Assembly (NCBI RefSeq): GCF_002368095.1
Contig: NZ_AP018227.1
Location: 7,846,167 to 7,910,166 of the forward strand
DNA: 64,000 nucleotides
DNA from: Calothrix parasitica NIES-267
Lineage (GTDB): Bacteria; Cyanobacteriota; Cyanobacteriia; Cyanobacteriales; Nostocaceae
Direction: 5' to 3'
Shown here piece by piece: positions 1-9,689 of this stretch. The translations under genes and the position numbers were made by a program. The notes beneath the pieces were generated by a model that had not been told where the DNA came from, did not search any database, and was given only the letters and a program-made list of their open reading frames with translations. Position 1 is the stretch's first letter, and each line of letters starts with the position of its first letter.

Positions 1-463
1 GATAACCTGCTTCCACATCTGCTTTGAGAGCAATTCCAATTTGACGAATAAATAAGTCGTTTAAACCTATTTGAGGAATTAGTTCAATCTGCTTAACTCG
101 AACCGATTCGTTAATAATTTGCTCAAAAAAGTTTGGGTAAAAACCAATCAAGTTGAAGTTACCTGCTTTCTCCCACTTAGATGAATAGGTCACCCAAGCA
201 GGAATAAAAAGTACTTCACCGGGCTGACAGTAATGAGTTTGTAACTGCTCATCAAATCGATGCTCCGAATGCATGGGATGACCGCTTCCGGTAATTCCAA
301 TAATGTGTTGCGTATACTGAAATTCCGGACTTTCATGAGCGGGGTGGTTGTAATGATTGAAAAACACACCCGACCATCCATAAGGTTCGCTTGAAAGAAT
401 AGGACTTTCGGATAAAGCAGGATAAGGATTTTTAGTTAAATCAGCTAATGGTGGGTTGCTCAT
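1..463 (-). CDS. AraC-family transcriptional regulator, N-terminal part (cut by window edge)
   Basis: Reading from an ATG at 463, the minus strand stays open for 154 codons to the window edge, so the C-terminal part is missing. The visible part looks like the cupin-like sensor domain of AraC-type regulators: an early PYGWSGVFFNHY stretch, a His-rich segment with GSGHPMHSEHRFDEQ, and the strand motif QPGEVLFIPAWV typical of these beta-barrels. The DNA-binding helix-turn-helix should lie beyond position 1 but is not seen. It diverges from acs across about 240 bp. Family assignment is from motif pattern only; a stand-alone cupin protein is the alternative. Confidence 0.6.
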   Translation of the reverse strand, partial: MSNPPLADLTKNPYPALSESPILSSEPYGWSGVFFNHYNHPAHESPEFQYTQHIIGITGSGHPMHSEHRFDEQLQTHYCQPGEVLFIPAWVTYSSKWEKAGNFNLIGFYPNFFEQIINESVRVKQIELIPQIGLNDLFIRQIGIALKADVEAGY

Positions 464-701
464 TCTAACAATCTAACTCTGCGCTCCTCTGCGTTAAAAA
501 ACATATACCTCACAAACCTCCCACCCCTCTCTTTCTAAATGTATCAATGTATGTCAATTAACTTCGTGTTTTCCTTACTCCTTGCTATCATGCGCGACAG
601 ATGTATAGGTCATAACTCCTATGCTTAAGGAAAATCTAAAGATTCTCTGACAAATATCAGTTAACAATAGACTGTAACTATAACGAATTTGATTACAAAT
701 C

Positions 702-2672
702 ATGGCTGAAGCGAATATAGAATCAATTCTCCAAGAGAAACGTTTATTCCCCCCTAGTGAGGAATTCTCGCAAAATGCCCACATCAAAAGCGCGGAAGAC
801 TATCAGCGTCTTTACGACAAAGCAAAAGCTAATCCGGAAGCTTTCTGGGCTGAGCTTGCCGAAAAAGAATTAGATTGGTTTCAAAAGTGGGATACCGTAT
901 TAGATTGGCAACCACCTTTTGCTAAGTGGTTTGTTAACGGTAAAATTAACATTTCTCACAACTGTCTTGACAGACATCTGACTACTGCCAACAAAAATAA
1001 AGCCGCAATTATTTGGGAAGGTGAACCGGGAGACTCGCGCACTATCACTTACGCACAGCTGCACCGCGAAGTTAGTCAATTCGCTAACGCTCTTAAACAA
1101 TTAGGAGTGAAAAAAGGCGATACTGTAGGCATTTATATGCCGATGATTCCTGAAGCTGCTGTTGCAATGTTAGCTTGTGCCAGAATCGGCGCACCTCACA
1201 GCGTTGTATTCGGTGGTTTCAGTGCGGAAGCTTTGCGCGATAGACTTAACGATGCAAAAGCTAAGGTGATAATCACTGCTGATGGTGGTTTTCGTAAAGA
1301 TGCAATCGTTCCTCTCAAACCCCAAGTTGATAAAGCTTTAGCAAATAATGCGGCTCCTTCTGTAGAAAGTGTCTTGGTGGTGCAGCGTACTAAGCAAGAT
1401 ATTGAAATGCAGTCGGGAAGAGACCATTGGTGGCACGATTTGCAGAAAGAGGTTTCCGCAGATTGTCCCGCAGAGCCAATGGATGCTGAAGATGTATTGT
1501 TTGTTTTATACACTTCTGGTAGCACGGGTAAACCGAAAGGTGTTGTTCATACCACTGGTGGCTACAATCTTTACAGCCATATGACTACCAAGTGGATATT
1601 TGATTTACAAGAAACAGATGTATATTGGTGTACTGCCGATGTCGGTTGGATTACCGGACACAGCTATATAGTCTACGGGCCGCTTTCCAATGGTGCAACC
1701 ACGTTAATGTATGAAGGTGCGCCGCGTAAGTCAAATCCCGGCTGTTTCTGGGATGTTGTCGAAAAGTATGGCGTGACAGTATTTTATACCGCACCTACAG
1801 CAATTCGTGCCTTTATCAAAATGGGCGACGAACACCCGAAAGCGCGGGATTTATCATCTTTGCGGTTGTTAGGAACTGTGGGAGAACCAATTAACCCGGA
1901 AGCTTGGATGTGGTACCACCAGGTAATCGGTGGCGAAAAATGTCCGATTGTAGATACATGGTGGCAAACTGAAACCGGTGGTGTGATGATTACACCTTTA
2001 CCCGGTGCTATTCCTACTAAACCCGGTTCTGCAACTCGTCCTTTCCCCGGCATTCTTGCAGATATCGTAGACTTAGACGGTAATCCCGTAAAAGATAACG
2101 AAGGTGGATATCTTGTAGTTCGTCATCCCTGGCCCGGAATGATGAGAACAGTATACGGCGACCCAGACCGCTTCCGTCGCACCTATTGGGAACATATTGC
2201 ACCTAAAGATGGTAAATACCTCTACTTTGCTGGAGATGGTGCCAGAAAGGATGAAGACGGTTACTTCTGGGTAATGGGACGTGTAGACGACGTGCTAAAT
2301 ATATCCGGTCATCGCCTCGGTACTATGGAAGTAGAATCTGCTCTAGTTTCCCATCCTGCGGTAGCTGAAGCGGCTGTTGTTGGTAAGCCAGATGAAGTTA
2401 AAGGTGAAGAGATAGTAGCTTTTATCACTTTGGAAGGTGGAACTGAAGGTAGTGAAGATTTGAATAAAGAATTGAAAAAACATGTAGTTGGGGAAATAGG
2501 AGCAATAGCTCGTCCCGGTGAAATTCGCTTTACCGATGCTTTACCCAAAACTCGTTCCGGTAAGATTATGCGACGATTGTTAAGGAATCTTGCAGCAGGG
2601 CAGGAGGTATCGGGAGATACTTCAACCTTGGAAGATGTCAGCGTATTGGATAAATTACGCGAAGGAGCATAG
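702..2672 (+). CDS. acs: acetyl-CoA synthetase (AMP-forming)
   Basis: This enzyme activates acetate to acetyl-CoA through an acetyl-adenylate intermediate in the cytoplasm. The 656-residue length is normal for Acs. The adenylate-forming signature [15 protein letters not shown] lies near residues 270-285, followed by TWWQTETGG around 420 and the C-terminal swivel domain. The regulatory and catalytic lysine motif TRSGKIMRR is near residue 625; in other bacteria this lysine is reversibly acetylated. The gene stands alone, with no acetylase or deacetylase gene beside it. The ATG start is supported by family length and by the acetyl-CoA synthetase N-terminal domain beginning within the first 40 residues. 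Confidence 0.96.
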   Translation: MAEANIESILQEKRLFPPSEEFSQNAHIKSAEDYQRLYDKAKANPEAFWAELAEKELDWFQKWDTVLDWQPPFAKWFVNGKINISHNCLDRHLTTANKNKAAIIWEGEPGDSRTITYAQLHREVSQFANALKQLGVKKGDTVGIYMPMIPEAAVAMLACARIGAPHSVVFGGFSAEALRDRLNDAKAKVIITADGGFRKDAIVPLKPQVDKALANNAAPSVESVLVVQRTKQDIEMQSGRDHWWHDLQKEVSADCPAEPMDAEDVLFVLYTSGSTGKPKGVVHTTGGYNLYSHMTTKWIFDLQETDVYWCTADVGWITGHSYIVYGPLSNGATTLMYEGAPRKSNPGCFWDVVEKYGVTVFYTAPTAIRAFIKMGDEHPKARDLSSLRLLGTVGEPINPEAWMWYHQVIGGEKCPIVDTWWQTETGGVMITPLPGAIPTKPGSATRPFPGILADIVDLDGNPVKDNEGGYLVVRHPWPGMMRTVYGDPDRFRRTYWEHIAPKDGKYLYFAGDGARKDEDGYFWVMGRVDDVLNISGHRLGTMEVESALVSHPAVAEAAVVGKPDEVKGEEIVAFITLEGGTEGSEDLNKELKKHVVGEIGAIARPGEIRFTDALPKTRSGKIMRRLLRNLAAGQEVSGDTSTLEDVSVLDKLREGA

Positions 2673-2798
2673 CAATTTTGGATTTTATCTTTTTAGTTGA
2701 AGTTATACCTAAATAAGAGCTTCACAACACAAAATTTGCTGTAATTTATTATGGGGTAGGCATATTTGTCTGCCCTTATTTAATAGCAAAATTATTTA

Positions 2799-3077
2799 AT
2801 GAAAGAGGAATTTATTCTCACGAGAGAAGCGGTAAGAGTAATTTTTCATCTAAATGGAGGATACACCAAAGTAATTTGGCAGCGTTCAGAAAATACAGCA
2901 TGGGCAGGTAAGGGATGGATGTTTGAGATTCCTACTCATGTGATACCATTTGATTTACGTATGATTGGCTCTTATTTTCTCTTGTCTATAAAAAAGTTTG
3001 ATGTTGATAATTTGGAAGATATTAAATATATCCGAACTGCTGGTATTGACATTTTTAACATAGAAAGATTTAAATAG
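2799..3077 (+). CDS. small hypothetical protein (92 aa)
   Basis: I do not recognise this 92-residue protein. It has no signal peptide or clear membrane segment. It is a mix of beta-prone stretches (VRVIFHLNGGYTKVIWQRS) and acidic helix, ending in NIERFK. It lies between acs and a DUF4365-like gene on the same strand, about 110 bp from the latter, so the two could be cotranscribed. No good Shine-Dalgarno sequence precedes the ATG, and the upstream DNA (TGGGGTAGGCATATTTGTCTGCCC) is an imperfect palindrome. It is probably real because nothing overlaps it, but support is modest. Confidence 0.4.
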   Translation: MKEEFILTREAVRVIFHLNGGYTKVIWQRSENTAWAGKGWMFEIPTHVIPFDLRMIGSYFLLSIKKFDVDNLEDIKYIRTAGIDIFNIERFK

Positions 3078-3186
3078 TTTTCTAACGCAGAGTTTTCCGC
3101 AGAGTCACGCAGACTTTTTTGGTATCATATATAATTCTGGCGAAATTTAAAGCGATATTAGTTGTTGTACCGGGAGATTTGTAAGA

Positions 3187-3675
3187 ATGGCGAATGAATT
3201 AGAACAATCAGTAAAAGACATTTTTGTAGCTTTGATGACGGAAGCTCATTCGGATGATGGAGCTATTTTTAACGTTCGATTTTTAGATGATGATATATTA
3301 CCTTACGTTGATTGCATAGTGGAATTGGTTGGTCAAAAAGATTATCTTCCCTTTTGTTACGTGCAGTTAAAAAGTACAAAAACAGGATATACAAAAAAAG
3401 ATAAACGTTTGAAAGTTAAATTTTCTCAAGAATCAATAAGCGGTTTGTCTTTATATCCCGCACCTACCTACATAGTTGGGATTGATGAAAAAGAAAAAAC
3501 CGGTTATCTTGTGTCTGCAAATGGTGACAATTTGAGTTCAATGGCTAGCATGGCTACAGATTTTCCTATCAATCCCCCCAATCGAGGAAATCTTTGGAAC
3601 GAAGTTAATGATTTTTGGTTTAAGTCAAGAAAAATCAAGTTTAATTCTAAGTTTGTTGAGAGTGAGGAAGAGTAA
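3187..3675 (+). CDS. DUF4365-like protein, PD-(D/E)XK-type fold suspected
   Basis: This 162-residue protein has the pattern of DUF4365-like proteins: a Val-Asp pair (VDCIVEL, residues 41-47) followed by VQLKST at 59-64. That spacing of an acidic residue and a Q-x-K motif is what PD-(D/E)XK nuclease-like folds show. DUF4365 domains often occur in defence-associated or STAND-type proteins, but here it stands alone. The C-terminus is polar and acidic (ESEEE). No methylase or toxin partner lies nearby; the only same-strand neighbour is the unknown 92-residue gene. Nuclease activity is inference. Confidence 0.55.
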   Translation: MANELEQSVKDIFVALMTEAHSDDGAIFNVRFLDDDILPYVDCIVELVGQKDYLPFCYVQLKSTKTGYTKKDKRLKVKFSQESISGLSLYPAPTYIVGIDEKEKTGYLVSANGDNLSSMASMATDFPINPPNRGNLWNEVNDFWFKSRKIKFNSKFVESEEE

Positions 3676-3806
3676 TTTCAGTTAGGAGTTAGGAATTAGG
3701 AGTTAAGAATTAAAAGAATTAAAAGAAATAAAATGGTCTTAGATTTAAATTCAAAATAAATTTATAGACCCATAAATAAATTTCACAAAAAAATAAAATA
3801 CAAACC

Positions 3807-4565
3807 CTAACGCACGTAAGAAGCACCATTAATATCAATTGTCGTACCAGTAGCGTGGGGTGCTAAACCAGATGCTAAAAAAGCAATCACATTTGCAACA
3901 TCTTGGGGAGGTGCTATCTCTCCTAAAGGGATGTCTTTAGTTAGGAAATCTTCACTATAATCTTGAATAAATTTCTCGGCTATTTCGGTACGAACAAAAC
4001 CCGGAGCAACAGCATAAGCTAATATACCATCTTTACCAAAGCCCCTGGCAATACTCCGAGTTAAAGCAACAAGACCACCTTTTGAAGCAGCATAATGCAT
4101 ATACTCCGGTGTATCTCCTCTAAATGCTGCACGACTAGCAATATTAATAATTATTCCACCATTACGACTTTTAAAATGCGAAATAGCTTGTCTACATAAA
4201 TCAGCAACAGCTATCAAATTTATCTGTAAAGTATTTTTCCAAGCTGATGTCCAAATATCAATTTCTGATTCGATTCCCGCTGATTGCATTATTCCAGCAT
4301 TATTAATTAAAACATCAATATGTCCGGTAAAAGATAAAGCATCCTGCCATAATTTTACGGATGCATTTTCTATCGATAAATCTGCTTGTAATAAATGAAT
4401 GCGATTACTTTCAATACTTTCGGCAACTGCTCGTGCTTTTTCTGTATTATTCGCATAATGCAAAATTACTTCAGCACCAGCTTTCGCTAAAGTTTGTACC
4501 GTTACCGCACCAATTCCGGACGAACCTCCAGTTATCAAAACTACTTTTCCGCTTAAATCAATCAT
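3807..4565 (-). CDS. SDR-family oxidoreductase (3-oxoacyl-ACP reductase-like)
   Basis: A classical short-chain dehydrogenase/reductase of 252 residues, using NAD(P)H to reduce or oxidise a carbonyl or alcohol. It shows the N-terminal cofactor motif TGGSSGIG, the structural NNAG motif near residue 88, and the catalytic YAASK (Tyr-x3-Lys) around 155. The end, GTTIDINGASYVR, resembles FabG-like enzymes. The substrate cannot be told. A MarR-type regulator lies upstream on the same strand, about 260 bp away, and may control it. Start is the ATG at 4565; the stop at 3807 is close to family length. Confidence 0.88.
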   Translation of the reverse strand: MIDLSGKVVLITGGSSGIGAVTVQTLAKAGAEVILHYANNTEKARAVAESIESNRIHLLQADLSIENASVKLWQDALSFTGHIDVLINNAGIMQSAGIESEIDIWTSAWKNTLQINLIAVADLCRQAISHFKSRNGGIIINIASRAAFRGDTPEYMHYAASKGGLVALTRSIARGFGKDGILAYAVAPGFVRTEIAEKFIQDYSEDFLTKDIPLGEIAPPQDVANVIAFLASGLAPHATGTTIDINGASYVR

Positions 4566-4824
4566 TTTAAAATTTGGTTTGGTTTATAGAGCTATTGATT
4601 AAGGAAAGGAATAGAGAATGGGGAATAGAGAACAGTGTAAAGAGGTAATTTAGATAAATAACTATCAACTTAGATGCAAGATATACCCAAATTGCTTTTC
4701 TAAATCATTTAACAAAAGCAGCTTTTACCCAAGAGCAAGTTAATAAAACTAGGACAATATTATCTAGTTTAAAATCTTGAAAGTTTTATAGGAAGAATAT
4801 TCTTGTCAATCGATTTTTATTAGA

Positions 4825-5292
4825 CTAAGACAAATTCGCAACCGCTCTATTTAGTAAATCCGAAAAAATTTGGCGATCGCCATCAGAAAAACCCTGCATA
4901 GCTTCTTGTCGAATTTCTTCAACAATCGGCGGTAGAATGGTTTCAAGCTCTTTACCATCATCGGTCAGCCAGATTCGCCAAACCCTTCTATCTTGCAAAT
5001 TTCGTTCTCTTCTTACCAAACCTCTCTCTTCCATTCTATCGATAACACCAGTCAAAGTACCGCCAACTTGTTTAAGTTTTTCACCAATACTAGAAGTCGG
5101 TAAACCATCTTCTTCCCACAAACAGCACAAAACAATCCAATGGAAAGGAGTCAATTTCAAATGTTCGAGATATTCGTTAAATCTCCGCGATAGCAATTGA
5201 GATAGTAGCTTGATTTTATAATCAATACTGTATGGTGCCCGTTTTTGTTTAGCCGAATCTGAAATAGGGGAACTATCTGATGTTTGAACCAT
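4825..5292 (-). CDS. MarR-family transcriptional regulator
   Basis: A 155-residue winged-helix regulator of the MarR type. It has an N-terminal dimerisation helix (residues ~20-45), the recognition part ..SIGEKLKQVGGTLTGVIDRMEERGLVRRERNLQDRRVWRIWLTD.. (helix-turn-helix plus wing with the DRR motif), then a C-terminal dimer helix. MarR proteins bind palindromic operators and release on phenolic or oxidising signals. It precedes an SDR reductase on the same strand, a common regulator-enzyme arrangement, though the 260 bp spacer argues against tight coupling. A HIP1 octamer (GCGATCGC) lies inside the gene near 4875. Confidence 0.88.
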   Translation of the reverse strand: MVQTSDSSPISDSAKQKRAPYSIDYKIKLLSQLLSRRFNEYLEHLKLTPFHWIVLCCLWEEDGLPTSSIGEKLKQVGGTLTGVIDRMEERGLVRRERNLQDRRVWRIWLTDDGKELETILPPIVEEIRQEAMQGFSDGDRQIFSDLLNRAVANLS

Positions 5293-5367
5293 TGATGTAA
5301 ACTACTAAGCGCTCGTAGTATTAGATTATCATTAAATGTAGTTGAATATTAATTTGATTTTAAATAA

Positions 5368-6171
5368 CTACGAATATTCTTGCGTCCAAACACCAGCCCA
5401 ATCTCCCCAATGTGTTTGTCCTATAAAATAAACATAATAGTTAAATATGTTATATTCTTTGACTTGAATTAAATTATTTTGCAACACTTCAGAAAGATTT
5501 TTGGTAGGTTGATAATAATTTTCAATTCCATCCACTAATCTTTGCTCAAAACCGTCAAATTCTTTTACACAAATAATTTGTGTTTGATTAAATAAACGTG
5601 CTAAAACACCTTCACGGCTTGAATAAATTTCAAAGATATAATCATTATATCTTTTGGAAAGCAGATTTTCTAATTCATTTAAGAATGCTTTTGTGCTTTC
5701 TGTAAGTGAGGAATTATTGAAATAATGAAGTGACTCTTTTTGTCGAAAATCTATAGTAGGGATGTTAGGAAGTTTTATAATTCCTATCCAGTAATTTTCT
5801 GGTATTTGACTAATAATTAAATCATCAAAATCAATTGTAAAAAACGTTGGATAATTAGTTTCAGTAATCAATGGCTCTTGAAAACCGACCTTAGAAGCAT
5901 CTGGAGCGCTAAAGCTGAAATTATATATAGTAAAATCCAATAAGTTTGTATGTAGTAAGTTGAATAATGTTTCAAGGTATTGCTGATGTCCAAATCCTAT
6001 TTTATTTTCTGGAATAACTTCAAAATTAAATAGTTTTTCAATACTAAACTCTCCTTGCTTATTTATTTCCCATATTAATGTTCCAAAAGGAAAATCCCAT
6101 CCATATTTATTTAAACCAGTTATAGCCGTTTCTAATTGAGCAATTAGTTCTGTGTTTTCCGGTTTTGTCAT
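5368..6171 (-). CDS. hypothetical protein (267 aa), unrecognised
   Basis: I do not recognise this family. The 267 residues are soluble-looking and acidic, rich in Phe, Tyr, Asn and Ile, with no signal peptide and no membrane segment. The first 60 residues read like a small alpha/beta domain (GWDFPFGTLIWEIN). The middle contains FFTIDFDDLIIS and YWIGIIKLPNIP, and the C-terminus has paired aromatic motifs (YYVYFIGQTHWGDWAGVWT). It lies between marR and the Ap4A phosphorylase-like gene on the same strand. Base composition is AT-rich like its neighbours. Length and a clean ATG support a real gene. Confidence 0.6.
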   Translation of the reverse strand: MTKPENTELIAQLETAITGLNKYGWDFPFGTLIWEINKQGEFSIEKLFNFEVIPENKIGFGHQQYLETLFNLLHTNLLDFTIYNFSFSAPDASKVGFQEPLITETNYPTFFTIDFDDLIISQIPENYWIGIIKLPNIPTIDFRQKESLHYFNNSSLTESTKAFLNELENLLSKRYNDYIFEIYSSREGVLARLFNQTQIICVKEFDGFEQRLVDGIENYYQPTKNLSEVLQNNLIQVKEYNIFNYYVYFIGQTHWGDWAGVWTQEYS

Positions 6172-6235
6172 ATATTTATTTATTCTTGTTGCATATTGAT
6201 TCTTGTAGCCCCAGACTTATAGTCTGAGGTAATTA

Positions 6236-7165
6236 TCAATCACCACTCACCCCAACCTGCTTCAAAACTTCCATTGGTTTACAATCCTTCAACATTTGCA
6301 TTTGCTCTTGGTCTCTTACCAATAAAGCACCAGCAAATCCTAAAGAATTAACAGAAATAGATTCAAAATGTTCTTCCGAGCGCGGTACAATAAGCATCCA
6401 TTCTCTAGTAGCTAAAAAGTTGTAAGCAATAGGATTATTATCTGTATCTTCAGTCAATAAACCAACATATTTAAGTAAATTTTGATAAAGTTCAAGAGTA
6501 ATTTGAGCAGCATAATTTGGAGAGTTTATTAAGTCAGCACTAAATCGACAAAATCCGTGAACAAAAGGTAAATCCGGAACTCTTCCTACATCACCTTCAA
6601 ATACAGCTGAAGCGAACAAAGGTGCAATTGGAATGGATTCTGTTTGATTGGGTGCGAGTGGAGTAGGGACAAGCTGTAAATGCTTATGTTTTTGAGAAGC
6701 ACCAGCAATTTTTCCACCGTTATAAAAGACTAAACCATCAATTTCCTTCAAACAAACCCACATTGCTTGAAAATCTTGATAGTTGAGCAAACTATCCTGT
6801 GATTCAAATTCGCGAGTTACTATTAATAGATGATTTTCGACGACATTAAATTTATTTAGCAAACATAAATGAGTTTGAGAAATATCGCTGACAAATAAAT
6901 CTTCTTCATAAGGTAGAAAGGGATTGAAATCGTTACCTTTTTTTGCAGCTTTATCCTGTTTCTTTTTTGCTTCGTCTTTACGAGTTAAATTAGTTAAAAT
7001 TCTAACTAAAAAATTAACACCATTTTCTTCTACAAATTCGTAATCGGTAGCAATAGATTGTAAAGCACCACATTCAAGCCCATGTTGAGTTTGTTCTTGA
7101 ATTCGGTTCCATAGGGTACCCGGTTTTAATAAAATTTCTTGGTTAACTGATTGATTGTCCGACAT
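6236..7165 (-). CDS. ATP adenylyltransferase / Ap4A phosphorylase family protein
   Basis: This protein resembles cyanobacterial and yeast Ap4A phosphorylases, which split diadenosine tetraphosphate with phosphate to give ATP and ADP. The key sign is the HIT-like catalytic motif SQKHKHLQLVP (His-x-His-x near residue 155). It is preceded by a LLIVTREFESQ strand and followed by a C-terminal region with FLATREWMLIVPRS. I place the start at the ATG at 7165 (MSDNQSV), giving 309 residues. The 12 extra codons upstream would add an unlikely hydrophobic MQIFFCYPIY leader. It is on the minus strand after a divergent lipoprotein gene, and no operon partner is evident. Confidence 0.85.
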   Translation of the reverse strand: MSDNQSVNQEILLKPGTLWNRIQEQTQHGLECGALQSIATDYEFVEENGVNFLVRILTNLTRKDEAKKKQDKAAKKGNDFNPFLPYEEDLFVSDISQTHLCLLNKFNVVENHLLIVTREFESQDSLLNYQDFQAMWVCLKEIDGLVFYNGGKIAGASQKHKHLQLVPTPLAPNQTESIPIAPLFASAVFEGDVGRVPDLPFVHGFCRFSADLINSPNYAAQITLELYQNLLKYVGLLTEDTDNNPIAYNFLATREWMLIVPRSEEHFESISVNSLGFAGALLVRDQEQMQMLKDCKPMEVLKQVGVSGD

Positions 7166-7401
7166 ATTTTTATAAATTGGATAACAAAAAAATATCTGCA
7201 ATATATAATCCTACATTAAATTTAATTTATTTGAATCAATTAAAATAAATTCAGTTATTAAGATACTTGACATATATTCGATAAAATTATAAAGATAAAA
7301 TCAAAAATATATTTTTTCAGATTATCTTTAATCTTGTACGAAATCCCTACAGTCAGCTTATTTTATTCTTTATCAAATCATTCAAATTAAACTATCAAGA
7401 A

Positions 7402-7932
7402 ATGAAAAATCAACTATTATTCTTTGGAGCAATAGTAATTGCACTATTTAACTTAACAGGTTGCGGGCAAGATAGTCCTAGTACGACGAATACGGAAACA
7501 GTAGCTCCGGTAGAAACGACAGGTCAGAATAATCAAAAAACCCAAATTACTCAACCATCTTCCACAACTACGGAAACTCCCGAACCTGAATCGGAACCAA
7601 ATGATTCTGCTTTCTACGACGATAATCCTGGAAACAGAACAAGAAGAGTAAAATTCGATAGAGGTGCTACTTCTAAAACCGTTAAAGATGCTGTTATAAG
7701 GGGAACTCGGGATATTTATTTATTTGGTGCAAATAAAGGACAGCAAATGAATGTGGATATAACATCTTTAGAAGATAACGCTGTATTTGACGTAGTTTCT
7801 CCCGACGGTCAAATATTAGAGCGAGAAACAAAAAACTGGAGCGGAGAACTTCCTCAAAAAGGTGATTATAAAATTGTTGTCGGTGGAACAGCTGGAAACG
7901 CTACATACGAATTAAACACTGAAATTAAATAA
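7402..7932 (+). CDS. lipoprotein with pre-peptidase C-terminal (PPC)-like domain
   Basis: A secreted lipoprotein of 176 residues. The N-terminus is a lipoprotein signal (FGAIVIALFNLTGC, lipobox LTGC with Cys about residue 21). Next come a Ser/Thr/Pro/Glu-rich linker (residues ~25-70) and a C-terminal beta domain that looks like a bacterial PPC-type domain (RDIYLFGANKGQQMNVDI, LPQKGDYKIVVGGTAGNATYEL). Such domains are usually extracellular carbohydrate- or lipid-binding-like folds without catalysis, and some relate to lysozyme-inhibitor proteins. It is alone and diverges from the Ap4A phosphorylase-like gene. Confidence 0.72.
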   Translation: MKNQLLFFGAIVIALFNLTGCGQDSPSTTNTETVAPVETTGQNNQKTQITQPSSTTTETPEPESEPNDSAFYDDNPGNRTRRVKFDRGATSKTVKDAVIRGTRDIYLFGANKGQQMNVDITSLEDNAVFDVVSPDGQILERETKNWSGELPQKGDYKIVVGGTAGNATYELNTEIK

Positions 7933-7959
7933 TATTTGTTCGTTGTAAGAGTTTTAACT

Positions 7960-8122
7960 CTTTTATTAGAAACTAAAGTTCTAACTTCGTTTAATTGCTT
8001 AAATTAATTTCTTTAGAAAATAAAAACAGATAAACCCCACCTCGTACTGTCAGACACCCCTCTCCAAGATAGCGGAGAGGGGAAGGGGGTGAGGTTAAAA
8101 TGTATTGGAATTTGTAAATTAT
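7960..8122. repeat. dispersed repeat fragment (CCCTCTCC.../GGAGAGGG palindrome)
   Basis: Near 8036-8100 the spacer holds a cccctctccaaga...agcggagaggggaaggggg palindrome followed by GGTGAGGTTAAAATGTATTGG. The same two-part signature recurs near 9750-9860, 12350-12392, 16362-16400, 18310-18365, 37975-38195, 54107-54147, 60720-60780 and 61520-61570. It is a family of dispersed, hairpin-forming repeats typical of cyanobacterial spacers. No protein is encoded in it. Confidence 0.6.
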
Positions 8123-8719
8123 TTATTTCCTCGATTCTTTGAAAACCGCTACCGATTCCCGTAAAGATGCAATTTTCTCTTGAGATAAATTATCTTTAGA
8201 CTTATCAATAATTTTAAAAGCAGTTTCAAATTCAGAAATAGCATTTGCTAATTCAGCATCAGAAAAATTATTTTGACCCTCCTTTATTTTTGATGCGATA
8301 TTACTCAAAATATTAAGAGAAACAGAAGCAAAATTTTTATCAGCTAACCTTTTTACTAAAATAGGAATCAAAGATTGACAATCAATTTTATCTAAAGCTA
8401 GTGCAGCACTAATAGCTAAATGTTTTGGATTTAGCTTATTTTCTAATATTTCAACCAGTACCGATACCGCTGATAAAGCATCTTTTCCTATCTCACCTAA
8501 AGCCATTGCAGCATTAGCGCGATTTTCATCACTCTCTTGTTTATTTTTCAATATCGCAACTAATTTCGGCTTTGCTGCTTTAGCTTCAGAACCCATACTT
8601 CCTAAAGCATAAATTGCAGCACCACGATTTGCTTTATTTTTATCATCGAGTGATTTTATTAAAGCTGGAATTGCTGCTTTATCTGATTCTTGTAAATAGG
8701 AAGCTCTTTTAGTAGCCAT
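8123..8719 (-). CDS. HEAT-repeat protein without signal peptide (tandem paralogue)
   Basis: This protein of about 198 residues is built of HEAT/PBS-lyase-like repeats: units such as AIPALIKSLDDKNKANRGAA and AKPKLVAILKNKQESDENRANAAMALGEIG recur about every 37 residues. These repeats form helical solenoids that bind other proteins. I choose the ATG at 8719: a GTG at 8728 is open too, but it abuts the AGGAG, whereas the ATG lies 8 nt from it. Its last 60 residues match the neighbouring gene at 8812-9642, so the two are tandem paralogues. Unlike the neighbour it has no export signal. Confidence 0.72.
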   Translation of the reverse strand: MATKRASYLQESDKAAIPALIKSLDDKNKANRGAAIYALGSMGSEAKAAKPKLVAILKNKQESDENRANAAMALGEIGKDALSAVSVLVEILENKLNPKHLAISAALALDKIDCQSLIPILVKRLADKNFASVSLNILSNIASKIKEGQNNFSDAELANAISEFETAFKIIDKSKDNLSQEKIASLRESVAVFKESRK

Positions 8720-8811
8720 ATAGCTCACTCCTGCATTTTTATTTTGGGTAGCATAAGTAAGCTTACTTACGTAGAAGAACTAACGTCATTGGTTTAATTA
8801 CCTAAATTAAT

Positions 8812-9642
8812 TTATCTAGAAAAATTGCTATTTTTCAATTCTGCTACCGACTCTCGTAGGAATGGAGCTATATGCTGGGGAAAATCATTTTCAGAACTTT
8901 CAATAATTTTCAAAGCTGTTTCTAATTCAGATATTACCTTTTCCAATTCAGCTTTAGATAAATCATTTTTATCTTCTTTTATTTGGTATACAGCAACCTG
9001 TAAAAGACTTACTCCAACTGCACGAATATTTTTAACTATATAAGGAATCGCAATTATAGAATCAATTTTTTGTAAAGCATTTACGGCACCAATAACTATA
9101 TATTTTGAATTAGGATTTTTGTTTTGTGTAGCCTTTTTCAATTCAGGTACAAACGAATCGTTTTCTAAAACTTTCATTGCACCAAAACGAACCTGTAAAT
9201 CATTATCCCCTAACTTGTTAATCAAAATCGCTACAACAGATGAATCCTTATGAGCTATTTTTGAAAGCGTTTCAGCTACACCAAAAGTCAAAAATATCCG
9301 ATTTTTTCTAAATGCATTAATTAATTCTGGAACCGCAGTTTTACCAATTTTTACTAATTCTTGACTTGCAGCTTTAGCTTCAGGAGAATCTTCAAGTTTA
9401 TATAGTCTATATTTTGTCTCTATTATTTCAATTAAACTTGAAATATAAATTTCTGCTGCTTGCTTCTGTTTTGATTCTTTTTTCGTCGGTTGCTTAATAT
9501 TAGTATTAGCTTCTAACTGATTTTTTGGCTGTACTGAAGCAGCATTTATAGTATGTGGCAATAACGAACAAGACATTAATGTTAATGTCATTTTAAAGCA
9601 AACTAGTTTATAAAAATTTGATTTGGAAAAATGTAGATGCAT
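8812..9642 (-). CDS. HEAT-repeat protein with N-terminal export signal
   Basis: This 276-residue protein starts with a hydrophobic signal (YKLVCFKMTLTLMSCSLLPHTINAA; possible lipobox-like LMSC, imperfect) and a Lys/Gln-rich linker. HEAT-type repeats follow (VPELINAFRKNRIFLTFGVAETLSKIA; VAILINKLGDNDLQVRFGAMKVLE). The C-terminal segment (DLSKAELEKVISELETALKIIESS ...LRESVAELKNS) closely parallels that of the adjacent 198-residue gene. It precedes that gene on the same strand by about 90 bp, so they are probably a duplicated pair, perhaps cotranscribed. The role is unknown; HEAT solenoids usually mediate protein-protein contacts. Confidence 0.72.
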   Translation of the reverse strand: MHLHFSKSNFYKLVCFKMTLTLMSCSLLPHTINAASVQPKNQLEANTNIKQPTKKESKQKQAAEIYISSLIEIIETKYRLYKLEDSPEAKAASQELVKIGKTAVPELINAFRKNRIFLTFGVAETLSKIAHKDSSVVAILINKLGDNDLQVRFGAMKVLENDSFVPELKKATQNKNPNSKYIVIGAVNALQKIDSIIAIPYIVKNIRAVGVSLLQVAVYQIKEDKNDLSKAELEKVISELETALKIIESSENDFPQHIAPFLRESVAELKNSNFSR

Positions 9643-9689
9643 TTTTTATAAAGAAATAGTTAATATCAACTTTAAATAAGAAAAATAAT

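Noticed and set aside
1196-2548. Several antisense ORFs inside acs
   Set aside because: Shadow frames of a strongly supported gene.
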